Assembly: GCF_014650915.1 (NCBI RefSeq)
Contig: NZ_BMVW01000011.1
Span: 186,001-250,000 of the forward strand
Origin: Streptomyces poonensis
GTDB taxonomy: Bacteria > Actinomycetota > Actinomycetes > Streptomycetales > Streptomycetaceae
DNA: 64,000 bases
Reading direction: 5' to 3'
Shown: positions 26,174 through 33,984 of the stretch, in pieces
How the letters are laid out: each line of letters opens with the position of its first letter
How positions within the stretch are numbered: the stretch's first letter is position 1
Position numbers and translations under genes: made by a program
Notes under the pieces: generated by a model
Told to the model about the DNA's origin: nothing
The model's input: the letters and a program-made list of their open reading frames with translations, nothing else
The model's database searches: none

Positions 26174-26266
26174 AGGTTTGCGGCGCTTGTTCGTGCGGTG
26201 CGCTGCGAGAAGGACTGTACAGGAGGGTGAGGGCCCTGGTCGAACTCACCCTCCGTACTGACGTCG

Positions 26267-29200
26267 TTACGGCACCGCCGCGTCGATCGCCTTCACGATC
26301 CGCTTGTCGGAGACGGGGTACGCCGTGCCCAGTGCGTGGGCGAAGTAGCTGACCCGGAGCTCCTCGATCATCCAGCGGATCTCCAGGACCTGCTGCGGCA
26401 CCGGCCGGCCCTGGGGCAGCTGCTCCAGGAGCCAGGCGTACTCGTCCTGCATCTCGTGGACCTTCTCCATGCGGGTCGTGTCCCGCTGGACGCCCGTCGG
26501 CATCTGCTGGAGGCGGCGGTCCGCGGCCACCAGGTACCGCATGAGGTCCGGGAGCCGGCGCAGTCCCGCCGCCGTGACGAAGCCCGGTTTCACGAGCGCG
26601 TCCAGCTGCTTCCGTACGTCCTGGAGGTTCGGCAGCAGCGCCGGGCTCTTCACGGCCTTCAGCCGGCGCTCACACGCCTGCCAGGCGGCCAGCACCTGCT
26701 GTACCTGGCCGACCGTACGGACCGTGGTGTCGACGATCTCGGCGCGGACCTTGTCGTACAGCTTCCGGTACGACGACTCGTCCCATGCCGGACCGCCGAA
26801 GTCGGCGATCAGCTTGTCCGCCGCGGCCATCGCGCAGTCGTCGAACAGCGCCTGGATGGAGCCGTGCGGGTTCGCGGACAGGCCGAGCTTCTGCTGGTTG
26901 GAGAGCTTCTCCGAGGCGAACTTCGCCGGGTTGACCGGGATGTTGCGCAGGATCAGCCGGCGCGTGCCCTTCCACATCGCCTCCGCCTGCTCCGCCTCCG
27001 TGTCGAAGAGGCGTACGGAGACGGTGTCGCCGTCGGCCGCCTCGTCGACGAGTGCCGGGTACGCCTTGACCGGCTGGCCGGCGCGCCGGGTCTCGAAGAC
27101 GCGGGTGAGGGAGCCGATCGTCCAGTCGGTCAGGCCGGAGCGTTCCAGGGACTCGCCGCCCTGCCGCTCCGCCGTGGCCGCCGCGGCCTGCGAGAGGGCC
27201 TTGCGCGCCTTCGGCTTGAGCTTCAGCCGCAGCGCTTCCAGGTCCTTGTCCTCGGCGATCTTGCGGCGCCGCTCGTCGACGATCCGGAAGGTGATCTTCA
27301 GGTGGTCGGGGACCTTGGCCAGGTCGAAGTCGGCCGGGTCCACGGGGACGCCCACCATCCGCTTCAGCTCACGCGCGAGCGTGAACGTCAGCGGCTCCTG
27401 GAGCGGCACCGCCCGCTCCAGGAACTTCTTCGCGTAGTTCGGGGCCGGTACGTAGTTGCGGCGGATCGGCTTGGGCAGGGAGCGGATCAGCTCGGTGACG
27501 ACCTCCTCGCGCAGACCCGGGATCTGCCAGTCGAAGCCCTCGTCCGTGACCTGGTTGAGCACCTGGAGCGGGATGTGCACGGTCACACCGTCGGCGTCCG
27601 CGCCCGGCTCGAACTGGTACGTCACCCGGAACTTGAGGTTCCCCTGCCGCCACGAGTCCGGATAGTCGGCCTTGGTGACCGCCTCCGCCGACTCGCGGAT
27701 GAGCATCTCGCGCTCGAAGTCGAGGAAGTCGGGCTGCTCGTGCCGCTTGTGCTTCCACCAGGAGTCGAAGTGCGCGCCGGAGACGACGTGCTCGGGCACG
27801 CGCTGGTCGTAGAAGTCGAACAGGGTGTCGTCGTCGACCAGGATGTCCCGGCGCCGGGCCCGGTGCTCCAGTTCCTCGACCTCGGTGAGGAGGCGGCGGT
27901 TGTCGGCGAAGAACTTGTGGTGCGTGCGCCAGTCACCCTCGACCAGGGCGTTGCGAATGAAAAGCTCGCGGCTGGTCTCGGGATCGATGCGGCCGTAGTT
28001 GACCTTCCGCTGGGCGACGATCGGGACGCCGTACAGCGTGACCTTCTCGTACGCCACCACGGCGGCCTGGTCCTTCTCCCAGTGCGGCTCGCTGTACGTG
28101 CGCTTGATGAGGTGCTCGGCCAGCGGCTCGACCCACTCCGGCTCGATCTTCGCGTTGACGCGGGCCCAGAGGCGGGACGTCTCGACCAGCTCGGCGGACA
28201 TCACGAAGCGCGGGGGCTTCTTGAAGAGTGCCGAGCCCGGGAAGATCGCGAACTTGGCGTTGCGGGCGCCGATGTACTCGTTCCGACCGCCGTCCTTGCG
28301 GCCGCCCTGGCCGGAGTCCTTGGACTCCTTCACGTCCTTCATGCCGATGTGGGAGAGCAGGCCGGCGAGGAGCGAGACGTGGATGCGGTCGCCGGGGGCG
28401 TCCTCCTCGTTGAGGTGGATGCCCATCTGCTTGGCGACCGTGCGGAGCTGCGTGTAGATGTCCTGCCACTCGCGGATGCGCAGGAAGTTCAGGTACTCCT
28501 GCTTGCACATGCGGCGGAAGGACGACGAGCCGCGCTCCTTCTGCTGCTCGCGGACGTACCGCCACAGGTTCAGGTACGCGAGGAAGTCGCTGGTCTCGTC
28601 CTTGAAGCGGGCGTGCTGCTGGTCGGCCTGCGCCTGCTTCTCGGCGGGGCGCTCGCGCGGGTCCTGGATGGAGAGCGCGGCGGCGATGACCATGACCTCG
28701 CGGACACAGCCGTTCCTGTCGGCCTCCAGGACCATGCGGGCCAGACGCGGGTCGACGGGGAGCTGGGCGAGCTTGCGGCCGGTCTGGGTGAGCCGCTTGC
28801 GGACGTCCTTCTCCGTCGGGTCCAGCGCGTTCAGCTCCTGCAGCAGCTGCACGCCGTCGCGGATGTTGCGGTGGTCCGGCGGGTCGATGAACGGGAACTT
28901 CTCGATGTCGCCGAGGCCTGCGGCGGTCATCTGGAGGATGACGGAGGCCAGGTTCGTCCGGAGGATCTCCGCGTCCGTGAACTCGGGCCGGGCGTTGAAG
29001 TCGTCCTCGCTGTACAGCCGGATGCAGATGCCGTCGCTGGTCCGGCCGCAGCGGCCCTTGCGCTGGTTGGCGCTGGCCTGGGAGATCGGCTCGATCGGCA
29101 GGCGCTGGACCTTGGTGCGGTGGCTGTAGCGCGAGATACGGGCGAAGCCGGGGTCGATGACGTACTTGATGCCCGGGACGGTCAGGGAGGTCTCGGCGAC

Positions 29201-30253
29201 GTTCGTGGCGAGAACGATCCTGCGGCCGGTGTGCTGCTGGAACACGCGGTGCTGCTCGGCGTGCGACAGCCGGGCGTACAGCGGGAGGATCTCGGTGAAC
29301 CGGTACTTCTTCTTGGTCAGCGCGTCCGCCGTGTCACGGATCTCCCGCTCGCCGGAGAGGAAGACGAGGATGTCGCCCTGTCCCTCGGCCATCAGCTCCT
29401 CGACCGCGTCCGTGATCGCGGTGATCTGGTCCCGGTCGGAGTCCTCGCCGTCCTCCTCCAGAAGCGGCCGGTAGCGCACCTCCACGGGGTAGGTCCGCCC
29501 GCTGACCTCGATGATCGGCGCGTCGCCGAAGTGCCGGGAGAAGCGCTCGGGGTCGATGGTCGCCGAGGTGATGACGACCTTGAGGTCCGGCCGCTTCGGC
29601 AGCAGCTGGGCCAGGTAGCCGAGCAGGAAGTCGATGTTGAGGGACCGCTCGTGGGCCTCGTCGATGATGATCGTGTCGTAGGCGCGCAGCTCGCGGTCGG
29701 TCTGGATCTCGGCGAGCAGGATGCCGTCCGTCATCAGCTTGATGAAGGTGGCGTCCGGGTTCACCTGGTCGGTGAAGCGGACCTTCCAGCCGACGGCCTC
29801 GCCGAGCGGTGTGTCCAGCTCCTCCGCGACGCGCTCGGCGACCGTGCGCGCGGCGATCCTGCGGGGCTGGGTGTGCCCGATCATGCCGCGGACGCCACGG
29901 CCCAGCTCCAGGCAGATCTTGGGGATCTGCGTGGTCTTGCCGGAGCCGGTCTCACCGGCGACGATCACGACCTGGTGGTCGCGTATCGCCGCGGCGATCT
30001 CGTCCTTCTTCTGGCTGACGGGCAGCTGCTCGGGGTACCGGACCTCAGGCACGCGGGCGCGCCGTGCGGCCATGCGCTCCTCGGCCCTGGCGGCCTCGCC
30101 CTCGATCTCGGTGAGGACGGCGGCGCGGGCTTCCGGCTTGCGGATCTTGCGCGCGCCCTCCAGCCTGCGTCCGAGCCGGTGCGCGTCGCGCAGCGACAGC
30201 TCGGCCAGGCGGGTGGCGAGGGCGCCGAGGGCGGGGGCGGAATGCGTAGACAT
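26267..30253 (-). CDS. hrpA: ATP-dependent RNA helicase HrpA (DEAH box)
   Basis: The 1328-residue protein is the size of bacterial HrpA. Helicase motif I is GETGSGKTTQIPKICLELGR, motif II is IIIDEAHERSLN and motif III is VITSATIDPERF. The HA2 and OB-like domains follow. The long C-terminal half is the HrpA-specific DUF3418 region (YVPAPNYAKKFLERAVPLQE is typical). HrpA unwinds RNA and acts on mRNA and stalled ribosomes in proteobacteria. The gene stands alone. A reading frame of similar length on the other strand is a compositional shadow. Confidence 0.96.
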   Translation of the reverse strand: MSTHSAPALGALATRLAELSLRDAHRLGRRLEGARKIRKPEARAAVLTEIEGEAARAEERMAARRARVPEVRYPEQLPVSQKKDEIAAAIRDHQVVIVAGETGSGKTTQIPKICLELGRGVRGMIGHTQPRRIAARTVAERVAEELDTPLGEAVGWKVRFTDQVNPDATFIKLMTDGILLAEIQTDRELRAYDTIIIDEAHERSLNIDFLLGYLAQLLPKRPDLKVVITSATIDPERFSRHFGDAPIIEVSGRTYPVEVRYRPLLEEDGEDSDRDQITAITDAVEELMAEGQGDILVFLSGEREIRDTADALTKKKYRFTEILPLYARLSHAEQHRVFQQHTGRRIVLATNVAETSLTVPGIKYVIDPGFARISRYSHRTKVQRLPIEPISQASANQRKGRCGRTSDGICIRLYSEDDFNARPEFTDAEILRTNLASVILQMTAAGLGDIEKFPFIDPPDHRNIRDGVQLLQELNALDPTEKDVRKRLTQTGRKLAQLPVDPRLARMVLEADRNGCVREVMVIAAALSIQDPRERPAEKQAQADQQHARFKDETSDFLAYLNLWRYVREQQKERGSSSFRRMCKQEYLNFLRIREWQDIYTQLRTVAKQMGIHLNEEDAPGDRIHVSLLAGLLSHIGMKDVKESKDSGQGGRKDGGRNEYIGARNAKFAIFPGSALFKKPPRFVMSAELVETSRLWARVNAKIEPEWVEPLAEHLIKRTYSEPHWEKDQAAVVAYEKVTLYGVPIVAQRKVNYGRIDPETSRELFIRNALVEGDWRTHHKFFADNRRLLTEVEELEHRARRRDILVDDDTLFDFYDQRVPEHVVSGAHFDSWWKHKRHEQPDFLDFEREMLIRESAEAVTKADYPDSWRQGNLKFRVTYQFEPGADADGVTVHIPLQVLNQVTDEGFDWQIPGLREEVVTELIRSLPKPIRRNYVPAPNYAKKFLERAVPLQEPLTFTLARELKRMVGVPVDPADFDLAKVPDHLKITFRIVDERRRKIAEDKDLEALRLKLKPKARKALSQAAAATAERQGGESLERSGLTDWTIGSLTRVFETRRAGQPVKAYPALVDEAADGDTVSVRLFDTEAEQAEAMWKGTRRLILRNIPVNPAKFASEKLSNQQKLGLSANPHGSIQALFDDCAMAAADKLIADFGGPAWDESSYRKLYDKVRAEIVDTTVRTVGQVQQVLAAWQACERRLKAVKSPALLPNLQDVRKQLDALVKPGFVTAAGLRRLPDLMRYLVAADRRLQQMPTGVQRDTTRMEKVHEMQDEYAWLLEQLPQGRPVPQQVLEIRWMIEELRVSYFAHALGTAYPVSDKRIVKAIDAAVP

Positions 30254-30455
30254 ACGCGGTCCAGGATCTCACCTCACGGAAAACCCTGGCGAACGCTTTT
30301 GCGCCCCCTGGGGAGCGGGTGCCGTGGAGTTGCTCCGGTGGGCGGCTGATCTGCGGTGATGCAGGGCGGGGTGCGGCCGTGGAGGCCGGGATCGTTCTGT
30401 GATCCGTCCGGGGCGGCCGTTCGTCCACTCCCTGACCGGCTCCGCCGCGGCCCGT

Positions 30456-30977
30456 TCACGCCGCCTGGCCCGCCCGGGGCGCCGGCTCGCGCCGCACCAG
30501 CTGCGTCCCCTGTTCGTGGGCGGAGGAGGAAGGCTCGGCCGTCGTGGGCTCGGGGGTGGGTGACGCCGGCTCGTTCGTGGGTGTCGGCTCCTCCGTCGCC
30601 CGCGAGGGTGTCGGCTCGCCCGGTGTCGGCTCGGGCCCGGGCGGCCTGTCGTCCTGGTCGCCCGCCCCGCTCTCCGAGACCGGACCGGCGGCCGGCTCCG
30701 GGCTGCCGGAGGCGGCCGGGGCCGATGGCGACGCCGGCCCGGACGCGGACTCGTCCGGCCCGGCCGACGCGCCCTGTCCGCCGCGCCCGGCCCGGTATCC
30801 GGCGGCCCCGCCGCCGGTCACCGCCGGTCCGCCGTCCGGTTCCGCACCGCCCCGCCGCTCCGCCGGGTGCGAGGGAGCGGGGCCGGCCCCGCCGTCCCCC
30901 ACACTCACACAGCCGGCCGCCGCCGCGACGGCCAGCGCCGTGGCGGCCAGACGGGCGGGTACGTACAAGGCGCGCAC
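30456..30977 (-). CDS. Ser/Pro/Glu-rich lipoprotein of unknown function
   Basis: From the GTG at 30977, 9 bases after GGAGG, the protein has 173 residues. A signal peptide with lipobox AAAGC (Cys about residue 23) leads into a disordered chain rich in Pro, Ser, Thr, Gly and Glu (repeats such as TPTNEPASPTPEPTTAEPSS). An earlier ATG at 31013 has no ribosome site. With no folded domain visible, it is probably an exported cell-surface linker or spacer. Confidence 0.65.
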   Translation of the reverse strand: MRALYVPARLAATALAVAAAAGCVSVGDGGAGPAPSHPAERRGGAEPDGGPAVTGGGAAGYRAGRGGQGASAGPDESASGPASPSAPAASGSPEPAAGPVSESGAGDQDDRPPGPEPTPGEPTPSRATEEPTPTNEPASPTPEPTTAEPSSSAHEQGTQLVRREPAPRAGQAA

Positions 30978-31155
30978 GGGCAGCCACCTCCGTTGAGGGT
31001 CCCCCCTGCTCATGGGGAGTCAACAAGCCCAACTCCCGCCGCCCACAAGAGGACACGCGCGACAGAGGACCCGCGCCACGCAGGGCACGCGCTGCAGAGG
31101 ACCCGCGAGGGAGAGGGCTTACGCGACCGCCGCCCCGCGTGACCGCCGACCGGAC

Positions 31156-31506
31156 TCAGCCGTAGCCGAGCGCGTGCAGCCGCGCGTCGTCGATCCCGAA
31201 GTGGTGCGCGATCTCGTGCACCACGGTCACCTCCGTCTCGGCGACCACGTCCTCCCGGGTCTCGCACATCCGCAGCGTCGGCCCCCGGTAGACGGTGATC
31301 CGGTCCGGCAGCACGCCCGCGTACCACTCGCCGCGCTCCGTCAGCGGAGTCCCCTCGTACAGCCCGAGCAGCTCGGGATCGTCCGCGGGCGGCTCGTCCT
31401 CGACGAACACCGCCACGTTGTCCATCAGGCGTGTCAGCTCCGGCGGGATCCGGTCCAGCGCCTCGGCGACCAGCTCCTCGAACTCCTCGCGCGTCATCTC
31501 CAGCAC
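31156..31506 (-). CDS. Zincin-like metallopeptidase family protein
   Basis: The 116-residue protein belongs to the small actinobacterial zinc-protease-like family (MTREEFEELVAEALDRIPPE near the start). HEIAHHFGIDD near the C-terminus is an intact HExxH zinc site with a following acidic residue. The GTG at 31506 is preferred because GGAG lies 9 bases upstream, whereas the ATG three codons later touches its only GGAG. The substrate is unknown. The gene is convergent or divergent with its neighbours and not in an operon. Confidence 0.85.
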   Translation of the reverse strand: MLEMTREEFEELVAEALDRIPPELTRLMDNVAVFVEDEPPADDPELLGLYEGTPLTERGEWYAGVLPDRITVYRGPTLRMCETREDVVAETEVTVVHEIAHHFGIDDARLHALGYG

Positions 31507-31679
31507 GCAGCCATTCTCCGGTACGGCACCGGCGGACAGGAGACGGAAACCGTCGTACGGGAGACCGAATCCCGCGCGGACACGTGGAAGCCCCCGGCAC
31601 ACTTCGGCGCATCCCGGAGCCGGGGTGCCGAGCGCACCGCATCCGCATATCCGCCCCCGCACCTGGGCATACGGGACCA

Positions 31680-33311
31680 ATGGCCCGCGTCCCCGCTGCT
31701 GCTGCCGCCGTCCTGCGCCGCGTACGACAGTCGCCCGGTGCCCTGGCCCGTCGTTACCGCGCGCGCGGGTCGCACCCGACCGTCGCGCTCGTCCACCAGC
31801 CCCACCCATGGGTCCGCGCCGCCGGACTCGTCGGCGTCGTGCTGCTCGGCGCCTGGCTGGGCCTGCTGGTCGTGGGCGACGTCCGCACCCCGGTCGGCCC
31901 CATGAACACCACGATGACCCTGCGCCCCTCCCTCACCGGCGGCACGAAGATCAACGTCTCGCCGCTCGGCGCCCTGGAGCTGCGCAGCCATGTCGCCCCC
32001 GTCCGTCTGGACGTGAACGTCGACCAGCTCGACCCGGACCGCGCCCAGGCCCTGGTCGACCACCCCGAGCGGATCACCGGCCTCCAGGACGAGATCGCGA
32101 GCGACGTCACCCGGGGCACGCTCGACCTGGCCGTACGGTCCTGTGTCGCCGTCGTCTCCGGGGCCACCGCCCTCGGTCTGGTCGTCTACCGGCGCCCGCG
32201 CCGCGCCCTCGCCGCCGGCGGAATCGCCCTGGCCCTGCTCGGCGCGTCCGGCGGCACGGCGTACGCCACCTGGAACCCGAACTCGGTCCTGGAGCCCAGA
32301 TTCTCCGGCCTGCTCTCCTCGGCCCCGTCCCTGGTCGGCGACGCCCGCAGCATCGTCACCGAGTTCGACATCTACCAGAAGGAACTGGCGCGCCTGGTGA
32401 CGAACGTGACCAAGCTGTACGACGTCACGTCCACGCTCCCCGCGTACCGGCCCGACCCGAGCACGATCCGCGTCCTGCACGTGTCGGACATCCACCTCAA
32501 CCCGGCGAGCTGGAAGATCATCGCCTCTCTGGTCGAGCAGTACGACATCAACGTCATCGTCGACTCCGGCGACACCATGGACCACGGCACGGCCGCCGAG
32601 AACGGCTTCCTCGACCCGATCGCCGACCTTGGGGCGCCGTACGTCTGGGTGCGCGGCAACCACGACTCGAAGACCACACAGAGTTACCTGGAGCGCATGA
32701 AGAACGTGCACGTCCTGGACGACGGACGGGCCGTCTCGGTGGCCGGGCTCCGCTTCGCCGGCATCGGTGATCCGCAGTACACGCCCGACCGCTCGACCGA
32801 GCAGGCGGGCGATCCGGCGGAGAAGCTGGCGGGCGCGCGTCTGGCGTCCGCGCTGCGCGACCAGAAGGCGGCCGGTACGCCCGCGGACATCGCGATCGCC
32901 CACAACCCGGTGGCGGCCCGCCAGACGGACGGCCAGGTGCCGCTGGTGCTGGCCGGGCACATCCACCACCAGGAGATGGAGGTCATGAAGTACGGCACGC
33001 GGCTGCGCGTCGAGGGCTCGACGGGCGGCAGCGGGCTGCGTGCGGTGGAGGGCGAGCACCCCGACCCCATCGAGGCCTCGGTGCTCTACCTCGACCGGGA
33101 CACGCGCCGCCTCCAGGCCTGGGACGAGATCAAGCTGGGCGGACTGGGCCTGACGACGGCCGAGGTCAGCCGCCATCTGCCGAAGGAGAACCAGCCGGGG
33201 GCGACCCGTTCGCCGTCGCCCTCGGGGAGTACCCCCTCGAACCCCTCCTCCAGCCCCTCCCCGGGATCCTCCCCGAACCCCTCACCCAGCTCCTCTCCGG
33301 ACGGTCCGTAA
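31680..33311 (+). CDS. Membrane-anchored metallophosphoesterase
   Basis: The 543-residue protein has an N-terminal membrane helix (about 46-67), a ~90-residue external part and two further helices near 153-195. A calcineurin-like phosphoesterase domain follows with all metal motifs: LHVSDIHLN, SGDTMDHG, VRGNHDSK and GHIHHQ. The C-terminal tail is a Pro/Ser repeat. The enzyme would hydrolyse a phospho-ester at the membrane. The substrate is not predictable. The ATG at 31680 gives the family start, and upstream extensions lack codon bias. Confidence 0.88.
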   Translation: MARVPAAAAAVLRRVRQSPGALARRYRARGSHPTVALVHQPHPWVRAAGLVGVVLLGAWLGLLVVGDVRTPVGPMNTTMTLRPSLTGGTKINVSPLGALELRSHVAPVRLDVNVDQLDPDRAQALVDHPERITGLQDEIASDVTRGTLDLAVRSCVAVVSGATALGLVVYRRPRRALAAGGIALALLGASGGTAYATWNPNSVLEPRFSGLLSSAPSLVGDARSIVTEFDIYQKELARLVTNVTKLYDVTSTLPAYRPDPSTIRVLHVSDIHLNPASWKIIASLVEQYDINVIVDSGDTMDHGTAAENGFLDPIADLGAPYVWVRGNHDSKTTQSYLERMKNVHVLDDGRAVSVAGLRFAGIGDPQYTPDRSTEQAGDPAEKLAGARLASALRDQKAAGTPADIAIAHNPVAARQTDGQVPLVLAGHIHHQEMEVMKYGTRLRVEGSTGGSGLRAVEGEHPDPIEASVLYLDRDTRRLQAWDEIKLGGLGLTTAEVSRHLPKENQPGATRSPSPSGSTPSNPSSSPSPGSSPNPSPSSSPDGP

Positions 33312-33391
33312 ACCGTTTTGGCGATAGCACGCGCCATCCCATATGCTTCTCACGTCCCCGACGCGCTGAGAAGCGCCCAGGCGGGCCGATA

Positions 33392-33464
33392 GCCCTCATC
33401 GTCTAGCGGCCTAGGACGCCGCCCTTTCAAGGCGGTAGCACGGGTTCGAATCCCGTTGGGGGCA
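33392..33464 (+). tRNA. tRNA-Glu (TTC)
   Basis: A 73-nt cloverleaf with anticodon loop CTTTCAA (TTC), anticodon stem CCGCC/GGCGG and T-arm CGGGTTCGAATCCCG. It is the first of three tRNAs (Glu, Asp, Phe) on the plus strand. Confidence 0.95.
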
Positions 33465-33513
33465 CGCAAGATCGTGTGCGACACTTAGTTCGCTGGTTCG
33501 CACACAGCAGCTG

Positions 33514-33588
33514 GGTCCTGTGGAGCAGTTTGGAGTGCTCGCCACCCTGTCAAGGTGGAGGCCGCGGGTTCAAATCCCGTCAGGACCG
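33514..33588 (+). tRNA. tRNA-Asp (GTC), copy 2
   Basis: A 75-nt tRNA identical in sequence to the minus-strand gene at 26099-26173. It lies 49 bases after tRNA-Glu. Confidence 0.95.
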
Positions 33589-33600
33589 CTGATGTGTCAC

Positions 33601-33614
33601 GTTTCACGTGAAAC
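33601..33614. other. parS: parS site (ParB binding site)
   Basis: GTTTCACGTGAAAC is the perfect 14-bp palindrome described as the Streptomyces parS consensus. It lies between tRNA-Asp and tRNA-Phe. ParB loads here to help condense and segregate chromosomes during sporulation. parS sites cluster around oriC in this genus. Confidence 0.93.
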
Positions 33615-33619
33615 ATCGT

Positions 33620-33696
33620 GGCTGGGTAGCTCAGTTGGTACGAGCGTCCGCCTGAAAAGCGGAAGGTCGCCGGTTCGACCCCGGCCCCAGCCACCA
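33620..33696 (+). tRNA. tRNA-Phe (GAA)
   Basis: A 77-nt gene including an encoded CCA, with acceptor GGCTGGG/CCCAGCC and anticodon loop CTGAAAA (GAA). It starts 5 bases after the parS palindrome. Confidence 0.95.
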
Positions 33697-33700
33697 GCAC

Positions 33701-33729
33701 AAAGGCCCCGTCCTCGCGGACGGGGCCTT
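33701..33729 (+). terminator. Terminator of the Glu-Asp-Phe tRNA cluster
   Basis: Hairpin with arms AAAGGCCCCGTCC and GGACGGGGCCTT around TCGC just after tRNA-Phe. Confidence 0.75.
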
Positions 33730-33984
33730 CGCTGTACGCGGCATCGTACCCGGCAGGCTTGCGCCCGGACCTGGGCTGACCTGGGGTGATGAGGGCGATT
33801 TGCCTTTTGGGGTGGTGGGTGCGTATGGTGGTAGATCGTTTGATCCCATTTGCCCGGCGCCAATAAGACGCGCCGCGTGTGGCGCGTACTCTCCCTTGCC
33901 GTGGCCGGACCGCATCGAGGCGGTCGCTTGCGACTTCACGGAGTTTGGGCGCGTGCCAAGAACTCCGGAAGGTTCGCATTTCGC

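Noticed and set aside
26336-30349. A 1337-codon open frame opposite hrpA
   Set aside because: It is a compositional shadow. Its low-complexity Leu/Asp/Arg/Val sequence mirrors hrpA codons, it has no domain, and hrpA carries all helicase motifs.
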